The notes under the pieces are model-generated. The model was not told the origin of the DNA. It saw only the letters and a list, made by a program, of their open reading frames with translations, and did no database searches. A DNA stretch of 64,000 bases. Origin: SZUA-36 sp963749115. Lineage in GTDB: Bacteria; Pseudomonadota; Gammaproteobacteria; Xanthomonadales; SZUA-36. Where the stretch lies: the NCBI GenBank assembly GCA_963749115.1, contig CAVVLP010000005.1:62001-126000 (forward strand). Reading direction: 5' to 3'. The translations under genes and the position numbers were made by a program. Shown piece after piece: positions 46,601 to 54,555 of this stretch (positions within the stretch are counted from its first letter, which is position 1; each line of letters begins with the position of its first letter).

Positions 46601-46972
46601 TACCAGGGTCACTGCAGTACCATCCGGAGTCCAACCGGTCGGGATGTCCGCATCAGGGTGCCAGGTCAGGCGCTGAGGTTGGCCACCGGTTGCCTTTATG
46701 AAGTAAACATCGGTGTTGTCTTCGTAGTTGGCACTGAAAGCAATCAGCTGTCCGTCAGGTGAAAATAGAGGATTGTTTTCCTCTGCCGGACTGGAGGTCA
46801 AACGCTGCGGGTTCGAACCATCCCGGTCGCTTACCCAGATATCACCCGCATAAACGAATGCCAGCTTTTGTTCAGATATTGATGGCTGTTTGAGCAGCAA
46901 AGAGGGTTGAGAAAACGCCGATTGGATAAAAAGCGACACGCTGAGAAATGCGATGGAAATTACGTACTTCAT
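43679..46972 (-). CDS. Tricorn-like S41 protease with beta-propeller
   Basis: Exported protease of about 1097 residues. A signal peptide (MKYVISIAFLSVSLFIQSAFS) is followed by WD40/PD40-type propeller repeats (for example SDRDGSNPQRLTSSPAEENN, FSPDGQLIAFSANYE) over residues 30-520, an acidic-lysine low-complexity linker (DENEDKEADAAEDKKTTKDE), a helical C1-like segment (WRMEKEYFYADNMHGLDW), a PDZ domain (GEYILAVNGQELS) and an S41 catalytic domain. The nucleophile serine lies in DAGSGGD, with GLIGIA and a SNSGGQ-type oxyanion region around. Domain order equals tricorn protease homologues, which trim peptides. ATG 46972 is chosen over an upstream start because AAGGA precedes it and the signal peptide begins there. 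The frame is intact across 3.3 kb. Confidence 0.9.
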   Translation of the reverse strand: MKYVISIAFLSVSLFIQSAFSQPSLLLKQPSISEQKLAFVYAGDIWVSDRDGSNPQRLTSSPAEENNPLFSPDGQLIAFSANYEDNTDVYFIKATGGQPQRLTWHPDADIPTGWTPDGTAVTLVSRRETDHGRSGQLYHASVNGALPVKQMEARVYRGTWDAKGNRFAYIAFGSGYNGLFGGSSGWKGYRGGTTPAIQIMDVNAQTVTTVPGAGATNFNPIWLDGQLYFISDRENEIFNIYRFDPAGETITRISNEPVWDVRAASGYGTTIVYEAGGQLKNLDLGTAQVSDISVIINPDLPQLRTQWKDASKTIQHVDISPSGKRAIITARGAVFTVPVEDGAVRNISMDGTTREYTATWSPKGDQVAYITESKEGQSLVLKDQTGRGDHVQYALGPNFYELLAWGGGDNPHIVYQDNHLSLFSIEPGNGKISKISTGIRREQVDVSISPDGKWLAYTLEQSNFNRDLALFNFKTGSNTVVTDGAADVASPAFSKDGKYLYFAASTNSGPIQIGLNMTSQERPYRAGLYAAVLTADGKSPVLAGSGDENEDKEADAAEDKKTTKDEKDKSAEKTPETRIDLKNLSARFVALPVAENNYGNLAVGKDGNLYYIQATQPGISVELPGAEDGAGDTLQRFDFKEKEATNLLTGVTHFVLSAKGGHMLIHKSDGSLAVAEAGDELEPEKLALDGLKMQVNPLEEWTQIFNEAWRMEKEYFYADNMHGLDWQAVYDRYRPLVNHLGRREDLSALMVEMIAEMQAGHNRTGGGDVHKEKGTQTGLLGANFIIDQGRYQIAKIFTGEQWNPFVKAPLATPGNEARQGEYILAVNGQELSHLDNIFNVLQGTSGKQVNLSVGPNANGRDARDIVVEPVDSERMMRLWSWVENNRRAIDKASNGRVGYVYLPNTAGAGYTFFNRMFFAQVDKEAIIIDERSNSGGQAANYITEVLSREHLSGWKDRDGLIYNTPAGAIHGPKVMLIDQDAGSGGDYLPYSFRHLGIGKLMGTRTWGGLIGIATNPELMDGGYLTVPFFRFFDADNQWSVENEGVAPDIEVVLDPIASNQGRDTQLEQAIAEVLSQLEGFDNPVSNQAPPLPTEPGQ

Positions 46973-47138
46973 GATAAATCCTTTGCTGGAACAGTAGGTG
47001 CAAGCCAAATGATACGTCTTACTGAATTTGGTAGCCGCTCAGTATAAACCTTGAGTTGATATTAATAGAGTGATTTGGCAAAAAATGTAACCCGGACCTG
47101 TTTAGTGCATATGACCGTCTTAAAGTGACTATCGTGTT

Positions 47139-47722
47139 TCAAGTACGTTGGGATAGACCCGGCCTGGGTTTGGGCCAAGCTTGCATCCAGATAAGGAACA
47201 GACCACCGATCAAGCCGGCCACATGCGACCAGGCGTAAGGTGGCCAGCTGATGTGCGTCATGATTGATACACCCTGGGACACTTCGATCAACACCTTCGC
47301 AATGCAGGCGCAGGCTATGAGGATGATCAGCCTGGATCGGGTGGATTTCCATTCAAGCCACAGCGCGACCAGTAACAATGTATTCAGCACGCCGGAAAGG
47401 CCGCAGTAATATTCCAGTTGTGCGATACGGTGTCAGTAGCAGGGCAGCTGACAAACACTATCCCGTTACTCAATGTTGCAAACAGTACGGTCTTTGAACG
47501 GTATTCAAGCAATGTGCCCAACACGGCAAGACCAAGACAGTTCCACAGCAGGTGCTGCAGGTCGGCGTGCATGAAGTGGCCGCTGACGATACGCCAGATT
47601 TCTCCCTGGAAAATACCAGCAGCACTGAAATAGAGTGCTGTTTTGTCCGCTACCAGCCAATGCAGAGCGATAAGGATTGCCAGCAGGCTAATCGTCAATA
47701 TTGGAATTCGTCTGTTCGTCAT
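47139..47722 (-). CDS. rrtA: Rhombosortase-type intramembrane rhomboid protease (frameshifted)
   Basis: Polytopic intramembrane serine protease of about 194 residues that cleaves GlyGly-CTERM tails of exported proteins. Seen: helix 1 (IPILTISLLAILIALHWLV), the rhomboid HxxxN element in GHFMHADLQHLLWNCLGLAVLG, the active-site GLSG (in EYYCGLSGVLNTLL, recovered only in the second frame) and the catalytic histidine in WSHVAGLIGGL. The break lies near 47420, just before the GLSG helix. The gene immediately follows the VIT-VWA protein, whose C-terminus looks like its substrate. Rhombosortase rather than generic rhomboid is supported by small size and this pairing. Confidence 0.8.
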
Positions 47723-47768
47723 GATCGTATCCCCGGAAAGTGGGCAGCCCGAAGGCTGCCCCCTGAAC

Positions 47769-49811
47769 CTACTGAAGATGTTTTCTCGCTCTGAGGTGCA
47801 ACAACATCAAGGGCAACAGGAGCAGCAACATCCAGGGGTCGAATGCGCCACCGCCATTGCCGTGACTCGGCCGTTGTTCCGCATACATCGGTTGTTGGGT
47901 ATCCACCCGGTTATTGCGTACGCCCTGTCGCATGCGCTCCTGTCTCGCCAGCTGTTCGTTTTCCACACGCGACCGGTTGAGACGATTGATGCCAAGTTCC
48001 TGGTAGCGCTCTTCACGCAGAACGATCATCGAGGTGTAATCGGTAACGAGGCCATTTTCAATGGCAACGTCAGTGATCGCCTGTTCGATATCAGCATCTT
48101 TTCCGAAATAGTCGATGCGGTTTTGCATGTCCTCGATTTTTGCAAACGCCCACAAGCGCTCGATTTCCGGGTGAAGCGTCCCGGTTTCAGGGAACTCAAA
48201 TGTCGTTGTATAGTTTCTGTCCTCCCCCGAGACCCTGCCGCTGAGATTGACATTGGCCATGCCACTACCCCGGTAATGGCCAAACACGATCAGTTGTTGA
48301 CCGCGGTACAGGCTACCGACCCGTTCCGGAGTCTGATCACTGATCTTGATTCCCGAGATATTCACATCGACATCGTGTAATGCTTCGTGTGTCAACCTGG
48401 ACGTGGCTTCCAGTATCTTGCCGGCAATATCGTCACTGTTTGAAACGTTTATCGCAAAACCATTTGATACCTTTGCCATACTCTCCAGCAGGGGCCGGTT
48501 TGAGCTGTTACCGAGCACAAAGGTGAACAGCCTGACATCCGTTTGTTCGAGCAAATCCAGGAAGTCCTTCTTTTCGGTATAACCGAGATTGGCAACGCCA
48601 TCGGTAACCAGAATCAATGCATTGCTGCGATCAGCGTCCAATAATTGAATACCAAGATTGAGACCGGCGAACAGGTTGGTGCCGCTATTGGGGTGATTGC
48701 TTTCGAGTTCCCGGATATAGTGCTGCACATTTTCAGGTTCGGCGTATTCGAAACCATGCGTTATTTCCCTGGGCTGATTGTTAAACAGGATGATGCGAAA
48801 GCGGTCATTGGGGTTCAGCCGGGTGAGACCCTTGTTGACGCCTTCGATCAGGCTCTCAAACTTGCCTTCCATCGAACCGGAAAAGTCGAGTACGAATACC
48901 CAGTCCCTGCCTTGTGTGATCGGCGCAAGATCATCCCCGGGGGTAAAAGTCAGCATAAACGTGCCACGCTCACCCGGGTTTTCTTTATAAGTGACCATTT
49001 CTACTGAGCCGGGCAAACCCTGCGCCTGGCGCCAGTAGACGACGATGTCCTCGTCAAGACGTTGAACAACGGATGGAATAGTGCTGGCCGGTTGAGCGTC
49101 CTCAGAGGCTGCAACTTCGTTGACCAGTGACACACTCCACTCGCTGTCCGACAGCTTCTGTATGTTCGCCTGCGGGTGATGGGGCAACCGGAAGTCATCG
49201 ATCGGCCAGGATGAACGGAACGACAGATTAAAGCTGAAAGACTCCTCAACTGCGTCGTTGTAAGTCCAGAAGGAGAGTTTCTGTTCATCAACCCCGCCGT
49301 CCTCCAGTGGGTAGACAAAACGTCCGATGGACGAGTCAATATGAACGGGCTGTATATAGGTCAGGCTGATACGTACATCCTGTCCGGCCCGTACCGGGTA
49401 AACCGCAATATCAAAAGTCTTGTAGCTGTCCTGCTCGGTCAGGGCGGTTTCCCTGCCTGCTTGCTTTTCCTGTCGGTAAATTTCGCGGGCTTGTTGTTTT
49501 TCGAGAACCTCACCCGTCACCGGTAAGCCGTCGATCCAGTAGGTGAACTCACCAACGGCAGCTTTTTCCGGTACTGGAAAGGAATAGATCGCTTCAAGAT
49601 CGGTGCCATGCGGATTAGCGAATACCTGTTCAACGCTGGTTATCGCGTAGCCGTCTTCGATCACGACGTTGACATGGTGCTGCCTGATCTCCAGTTGCGG
49701 AAGATCTGACCCTGTGGGGGTCATCAATCCGGCCGCGTAGTTCGTCGTACACCACATACTTGCAATACACAACGCAGTTAAACTCAGGATTATGGAATTA
49801 ATGGTTTTCAT
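47769..49811 (-). CDS. VIT-VWA domain surface protein with GlyGly-CTERM tail
   Basis: Exported protein of about 680 residues, similar to the marine proteobacterial sortase-target group. A signal peptide (MKTINSIILSLTALCIASMW) is followed by a VIT domain (about 45-170, with EAIYSFPVPEKAAVGEFTYW and EKQQAREIYRQEKQAG), a VWA domain (about 290-470) whose MIDAS starts DFSGSMEG, and a beta/helical end. The tail GNGGGAFDPWMLLLLLPLML then RARK is a GlyGly-CTERM signal rather than LPxTG. ATG 49811 has GGAG upstream and gives the signal peptide. The adjacent rhombosortase gene makes this a dedicated substrate-protease pair. VWA implies metal-dependent adhesion, ligand unknown. Confidence 0.85.
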   Translation of the reverse strand: MKTINSIILSLTALCIASMWCTTNYAAGLMTPTGSDLPQLEIRQHHVNVVIEDGYAITSVEQVFANPHGTDLEAIYSFPVPEKAAVGEFTYWIDGLPVTGEVLEKQQAREIYRQEKQAGRETALTEQDSYKTFDIAVYPVRAGQDVRISLTYIQPVHIDSSIGRFVYPLEDGGVDEQKLSFWTYNDAVEESFSFNLSFRSSWPIDDFRLPHHPQANIQKLSDSEWSVSLVNEVAASEDAQPASTIPSVVQRLDEDIVVYWRQAQGLPGSVEMVTYKENPGERGTFMLTFTPGDDLAPITQGRDWVFVLDFSGSMEGKFESLIEGVNKGLTRLNPNDRFRIILFNNQPREITHGFEYAEPENVQHYIRELESNHPNSGTNLFAGLNLGIQLLDADRSNALILVTDGVANLGYTEKKDFLDLLEQTDVRLFTFVLGNSSNRPLLESMAKVSNGFAINVSNSDDIAGKILEATSRLTHEALHDVDVNISGIKISDQTPERVGSLYRGQQLIVFGHYRGSGMANVNLSGRVSGEDRNYTTTFEFPETGTLHPEIERLWAFAKIEDMQNRIDYFGKDADIEQAITDVAIENGLVTDYTSMIVLREERYQELGINRLNRSRVENEQLARQERMRQGVRNNRVDTQQPMYAEQRPSHGNGGGAFDPWMLLLLLPLMLLHLRARKHLQ

Positions 49812-49949
49812 GACCTGCTCCGTAAACGTGATTGAATAATGGTGCCCCCCTTCGAGGGGCAGTCGTGTTACGGAAAAAATCATGAAGGAGATGTACAAAA
49901 TACGCAACTATAATAAAAATAGTTGCTATATATTAGTATAAAAGTATTG

Positions 49950-50717
49950 TTATATGATACTTTGTGGCTTTGGGTCGTCAGAACCAGTTTTTATGAATGG
50001 TTGAAACAGACCGTATTGCCAGCCACGCATGGCAAGCACCAGCGTTGTGCCGTTTCGGTCAGCCAGGTCAAGCGCAGCGTCATCGTTGTTCAAGAGATCG
50101 AATTCCCTGGCCAGGCGTTTCAGCTTGCGCTGAAGTTCTGCATTGCTTTGGGAAGAAAACATGCCGTTGAGTACGATCAGGCATTCGTCATCACGACTAA
50201 AATGCGTATTAAAAAACTCCTGGCTGATTTTTTTCTGGAAAAATAACTGGATCGGCCCATTCTCACGCCAGCTGAAATTGGGTGCCACCAATAGTTTTAT
50301 GCGGTTTTTCGGAAGCAGTTCGATGACTTTCAGACGATCAAGCCTGGCAAGATGCTGGATACATTCGGTTTCACTGATATGGTAATACGAAAGAATATCA
50401 TCCATGGTCCAGCGGTTTAGAACACAGACGGCAACCAGCGTCAGTGTGACATTGGCAGTAATTTCCTTTTCCTGCGCCACTGTCAACTGCTGCAAACGTT
50501 GCTGTTGTTCGTTCATCAGTTGCACCAGGTCGGTTATCTCCATATCGAGCATGTGACAGACCTGGTCAAGACGGCTGAGAGAGAAACTCTGTTGCGAGAA
50601 AAGACGTTTCACACTGGCCTCGGTCAAACCGAGTTCTACTGCGACATCGGCGTATGTTTTGCCCTGTGCTTTCAGGGCGGTCTTCAGCGATTTGATGAGT
50701 TCCCGGGTCTGGGCCAT
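49950..50717 (-). CDS. XRE-family transcriptional regulator with C-terminal sensor region
   Basis: DNA-binding protein of 255 residues. The N-terminal helix-turn-helix (about 10-65) reads TYADVAVELGLTEASVKRLF, typical of Cro/C1 repressors. A coiled segment (MNEQQQRLQQLTVAQEKEI) links to a domain of about 160 residues with a second winged-helix-like part (MDDILSYYHISETECIQHLARLDRLKVIEL) and an uncharacterised end (FLLN...AMRGWQYGLF). No ligand motif is recognisable. ATG 50717 is preceded by a GAGG-type site. It is divergent from nothing and upstream of the VIT-VWA gene on the same strand; it may regulate that gene. Confidence 0.78.
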   Translation of the reverse strand: MAQTRELIKSLKTALKAQGKTYADVAVELGLTEASVKRLFSQQSFSLSRLDQVCHMLDMEITDLVQLMNEQQQRLQQLTVAQEKEITANVTLTLVAVCVLNRWTMDDILSYYHISETECIQHLARLDRLKVIELLPKNRIKLLVAPNFSWRENGPIQLFFQKKISQEFFNTHFSRDDECLIVLNGMFSSQSNAELQRKLKRLAREFDLLNNDDAALDLADRNGTTLVLAMRGWQYGLFQPFIKTGSDDPKPQSII

Positions 50718-50895
50718 GATTTACCTCGCAAGTATTAAATAATTCAACTATTTGAATACTGTATAGCAAAACCGAGATGGTTGGTGGCTGGATGCGCTAC
50801 TTTATGAATACATGGCAAGCACGCTTCCATCCGTTCAAGGCTTCAGCCTGGCCGTAGTGCATCTGTCTGAAACCATTGGCCTATGATTTCGCACA

Positions 50896-51013
50896 GAGCA
50901 GAGGGTGCGTGGTACCTCACTTCAGGACCGTGAGCGACATGGACGTCGCGACCGAGCGTACATGGATGTATTTACAGCGAGTCCTGCAGTGAGGTACCGC
51001 GCGACCTCTGCTC
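50896..51013 (+). repeat. Structured intergenic repeat, copy 3
   Basis: Arms 50896-50928 and 50981-51013 pair over 33 bp with four mismatches. The 52-nt core (50929-50980) begins CGTGAGCGACATGGACGTCG, nearly the core of copies 1a and 1b, 40 kb away. It fills the gap between the DUF2207 gene and the XRE regulator, where no gene is visible. Confidence 0.85.
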
Positions 51014-51142
51014 CCATACTGATAGCGAATCATTGTCCAAACATAGTCCAAACATAGTCCAGTAAAGGCCAAATCAACGAAGGACCTGAACTTAAAGATG
51101 GAGGATTTGGATTAAGTGGGCCGGCACTGCACAGGCGGAGTT

Positions 51143-52873
51143 TTACCAGCCACCACCACCGCCGCCACCACCGCCACCACCGGAGGAGCCACCGCCACCC
51201 GAACCGGAGGATGAACCGGGTGGTGATGAAGCGGAGGAAATAGCGGAGGAAAAACTACTGTTGAAATCACTGCCAAGGTGGCTAAGCGCACCCAGCCTGT
51301 TTTGAGTGCCGCTGTACCATGCCGGCTGATAACCACCTCTCCTGGCCAGTTCTTCCGGCAACTCGCGGGCAAACCGGTCACACCAGTTGTTTTCGACACC
51401 CAGCGCAAAAGCGTACGGAAGAAATGTTTCAAATACTTCCGGGGTCAACTGTGGTGATTTCATAAGATCGAGACGGTCCTGCTCAGCCGTGTCGAGATAC
51501 ATCTTGAAACCTTCGATCTCATCCATGATCCGACGCCCCGCAGGCGTTGGTGCACGTAGCAGGAATAAAAACGTCAGGTGCAATGCGACTGACAAGGACC
51601 ACGAATGACAATCCAGACAAGCGGGCTTCCCTGTAACTGGGCCGCGATGAGTCCGGCCACGATTGTCAGAATCACGGCAGGCAGTGCGAAGATGGAGTTG
51701 AGCTTGAATACGCGGCCCAGGTGTTCGGTTTTCATCGCTGTTTTCAATTTACTCCGGGCCTTCATAAAGTCCTTGTAGTATTTCTGGTCCAGTTCAATTT
51801 CCGAGCCGTTTTCAAACAGGCTTTCAAGCACGGCGCTCTCGCCGCTGCTTGTTTTTTCCAGACCCCGGGTCGACTTTCTGTGGAGTGTGAAGTCATCATC
51901 CTTTTCCTGAATCTCCAGGTAACCCTTTACACCGAGGCTGACAACCGCTGCTGCGAAAGCCTGTTTGCTGAATGACATTTTGTGAACATAACTGCAGCCC
52001 GCAGGCGACAGACCCATCGGTGGTCTGAAGCGCGGGATAATGACGCCTTTTTGAGGGTCACGACCATGGCGGTTCCAGACCCAGAGATACGACCCGAGGG
52101 ATGCCAGGAAGCCGATCAGTAAAACCAGTGCCGATGCGTTGTCCCGCAAAAAATAGCGGATCCGCTCGCAGCAGAAGGCTGCTGCACAATGCCCTTGGGC
52201 CAGCCAACAGCAACCGTCAGGCCTTCATAGGGCTGCAAGCCCCGCGTGGATCTCAAACACGATGGTGCGTTCATTGACGATGTTTGATTGGGCATCCCTG
52301 CCTTGTGCCCCCTGTGGGCCGGTATAGAAACTGATTTGCAGGTCTTCGTTTTTCACTGCAGCGGGTAACTCAATACGGGCGGAAGCATGATCGATGGGGA
52401 ATTGCCAGCCGTTGCCGGTCACATTCCAGTACAACTCGTCATGGTTCTGAAAGAAACCCAGTTGGCGACTGGTCTGATAGCGCAGTTGATACTCATGAGT
52501 ACCATTGCCGACCATTTGATTTGCGCTACCGATATAGATGCGTACACCATTGGCACGTTTTTCCGTATGGAAGGGTTCCGGCTGCACCATTACGTTTTAC
52601 ATCAAGAATATTCAGGTCGACCCTGTAATGATTGCCAAGCCGGTCTTTGTAGCTGGTTGGAAAGTCGCGGAAGATTCCCCGGCGGATGTCCTGACCCTCG
52701 GCGCGTACCCGGATGGTTTCGGTGACAATCAGCTCACCATTGGTATGGATCAGGATATCGGATTGATAGTCCAGGATGCGTTCGTCTGCCGACAGCGTTC
52801 CGGTCGCCAGCAAGCCCGTGCCTAGAAATAACGTGCAAATACGTTTGAACAGATGCTGTTTAAAGGTCGACAT
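51143..52873 (-). CDS. DUF2207 membrane protein with glycine-rich tail (multiply frameshifted)
   Basis: Predicted exported and membrane-anchored protein of about 575 residues, DUF2207 family. A signal peptide (ICTLFLGTGLLATGTLSAD) precedes a beta-rich N-terminal domain (ILDYQSDILIHTNGELIVTE, RRGIFRDFPTSYKD, YWNVTGNGWQFPIDHASARI), a helix LVLLIGFLASLGSYLWVW, a cytosolic region with a winged-helix-like segment (GVKGYLEIQEKDDDFTLHRK), two more helices, and a tail ending in a run of glycines and W. Frame changes near 52580, 52190 and 51585 divide it. The start MSTFKQHL overlaps the end of lemA, the standard LemA-DUF2207 partnership in many bacteria. Role unknown; possibly envelope homeostasis. 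Confidence 0.75.
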
Positions 52874-53402
52874 CAGGTGCACTGCGTTGACTGCTCAATT
52901 CAATTTCAAAAAACTCCGCCAGTTTAAAATTAAACAGCCTGGCTACGATGTTGGAAGGAAAACTCTCAACGACGTTGTTGTTGTCCCTGACAGCGCCATT
53001 GTAATAACGGCGTGCGAACTGCAGGTGATCTTCAATTTCGATCAGACTGTTGTGTAACTGCTGGAAACCTTCGCTGGCTTTTAAATCCGGATAATCTTCG
53101 GCCAGCGCAAACAAGCGCCCCAGTGATCTGGAAAGGGCCGTTTCCTCCCGGGCACGGGCATCCACACTTGTTTCTCCTGTTTTGCGGATACGTGCAACTT
53201 CCTCAAATACAGTGGATTCATGTGCGGCGTAGCCCTTGACCGTTTGTACCAGGTTGGGAACCAGTTCAGAGCGTTTCTGCAACTGCACATCAATGCCCGC
53301 CCACGCTTCGCTGACCCGGTTGCGATTGCGAATTAGCCGGTTATATATCCAGATAGCTGCGCCCAAAAGAAGCAATACGACTGTCATTAGAATCTCTGTC
53401 AT
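52860..53402 (-). CDS. lemA: LemA family protein
   Basis: Membrane-anchored coiled protein of 180 residues. One N-terminal helix (ILMTVVLLLLGAAIWIYNRL) is followed by a four-helix bundle with the LemA block IRNRNRVSEAWAGIDVQLQKR (residues about 22-42), the segment LVPNLVQTVKGYAAHE, and the C-terminal ARRYYNGAVRDNNNVVESFP. ATG 53402 with GGAG upstream is favoured over the far upstream in-frame start at 53489, which would add a non-family leader. It is the first gene of a two-gene unit with DUF2207. Function is not well defined in the family. Confidence 0.88.
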   Translation of the reverse strand: MTEILMTVVLLLLGAAIWIYNRLIRNRNRVSEAWAGIDVQLQKRSELVPNLVQTVKGYAAHESTVFEEVARIRKTGETSVDARAREETALSRSLGRLFALAEDYPDLKASEGFQQLHNSLIEIEDHLQFARRYYNGAVRDNNNVVESFPSNIVARLFNFKLAEFFEIELSSQRSAPDVDL

Positions 53403-53583
53403 TTCAACTCCAGATAGTGAATACACAAATGCGTGCATACCCATGCATTTTTTTACGCGATGAAGCCCGCAAGAAGAACTTGTTTTCAAGTATAGGAAAT
53501 CAAGTAGACTTTGTAATCAATTGATGATTTGCAGACTGTTGTCTGGTTTGCAACCAGAAGAAAAATCGCGGAAGGCCCTGTTA

Positions 53584-53913
53584 ATGAAAACTGGACGGCG
53601 AATGTCAAAGAAAGCTGATATTCAAAACACTGGAATCCAGTGGTATGTCTACATCATCCAGGCCAGTGATGAAAGTCTATACACGGGTGTTACGACCGAT
53701 GTAGAGCGTCGTTTTAACGAACATGGCAGTCCGCTCAAAGGTGCGCGTTTTTTCCGTGGCAGACGACCAGTTGAAGTGGTCTACATCGAAAAGCACCCTG
53801 ACCGCAGCAGCGCTCAACGCAGGGAATCGGACATCAAGAAACTATCGAGGAAACTGAAACTGGAGTTGATAGAGGGGGGAATTGCTGATAAACCACCTGG
53901 GCGCCCTTGTTGA
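53584..53913 (+). CDS. GIY-YIG nuclease-domain protein (UPF0213/YhbQ-like)
   Basis: Small protein of about 109 residues with a GIY-YIG domain: WYVYIIQASDESLYTGVTTD then VERRFNEH, the conserved arginine and a glutamate later (RRESDIKKL). Stand-alone members of this kind are thought to cut or process DNA near repair sites; the catalytic residues appear present. I choose ATG 53584 because GGAAGG lies at good spacing; ATG 53602 is possible. It is divergent from lemA. Confidence 0.82.
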   Translation: MKTGRRMSKKADIQNTGIQWYVYIIQASDESLYTGVTTDVERRFNEHGSPLKGARFFRGRRPVEVVYIEKHPDRSSAQRRESDIKKLSRKLKLELIEGGIADKPPGRPC

Positions 53914-54173
53914 TAATTAAACATTCCGTGTATCGCAGCAAGACGGATATTAGCTGATTCAACTGCGCCTAGGCGAGATATACAATACAACATAAATTAT
54001 GAAAGTACAAGCACTTATGAAAATAACATAAGGTTATACTATAGATTGTAGACATAGCCTCTTCTTAAGTGTGTTTTCAATTCCTTTGATCCTGATCTGA
54101 AGGAAACACCAAGCTACTCCCATCTTTTGTTTTTCGATTTGGTCCAGGCAATGGCCGCATTGTTATTGAGTGC
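53914..54173. other. AT-rich spacer before the his operon
   Basis: No gene, RNA or clear repeat is visible. The stretch 54000-54060 is AT-rich with weak dyads. The right end leads into the his promoter described separately. Confidence 0.5.
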
Positions 54174-54238
54174 TTGCATTGGTGTCTGAATCAATCTATT
54201 CTCTGTACCAGTGTATTAACACGCTATTACATTGGTAC
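54174..54238 (+). promoter_or_regulatory. his operon promoter with TrpR-like operator
   Basis: A -35 TTGCAT (54174-54179), 17-base spacer and -10 TATTCT (54197-54202) predict a start near 54209. Across and downstream of that start lies an inverted repeat GTACCAGTGTA (54205-54215) / TACATTGGTAC (54228-54238) with one mismatch. The trp-operator-like GTAC ends and the adjacent TrpR-related gene suggest autorepression of the whole operon. Confidence 0.6.
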
Positions 54239-54240
54239 AA

Positions 54241-54555
54241 ATGAAACAGCATAGCGAAAAGCAAAAGAAGGCATTGAGACAGGCGGCAGAATCCTTGTAC
54301 AAGGCTTTTTTGACCCTTGAAAGACCGGATGAGGTACGTCAGTTTTTATTGGATCTGTGTACGCCTTCCGAAGTGGAGGCGATGGTAGACCGCTGGTGGA
54401 CGGCGTCATTATTGAGACAGGGGCACAGTTACCGTGAGATCAGTGAGATCACCGGTGTCAGTGTTACCACGATTGGCCGTGTGGCCAGGTATATGACTAT
54501 GGGTGAAGGCGGTTATCGTCTTGCACTGCGGCGCGAGGAGGCGGCGAAATCATGA
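54241..54555 (+). CDS. YerC/YecD-family TrpR-related regulator
   Basis: DNA-binding protein of 104 residues in the TrpR superfamily. The helix-turn-helix lies in the C-terminal half (RQGHSYREISEITGVSVTTI), preceded by helices with LLDLCTPSEVEAMVDRWWTA. YerC-type proteins are found at the head of his operons in several gammaproteobacteria and are presumed repressors. No tryptophan-binding residues are evident, so the co-repressor may be different. ATG 54241 follows the operator by two bases without an obvious Shine-Dalgarno; TTG 54232 would overlap the operator. Stop and hisG start overlap (ATGA). Confidence 0.82.
   Translation: MKQHSEKQKKALRQAAESLYKAFLTLERPDEVRQFLLDLCTPSEVEAMVDRWWTASLLRQGHSYREISEITGVSVTTIGRVARYMTMGEGGYRLALRREEAAKS

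Noticed and set aside
48645..49007. Open frame antisense to the VWA domain
   Set aside because: Opposite to a conserved MIDAS-containing domain; no independent evidence.
51112..51432. Proline-rich open frame at the end of the DUF2207 gene
   Set aside because: It is the out-of-frame reading of the glycine-codon run that ends the DUF2207 protein.
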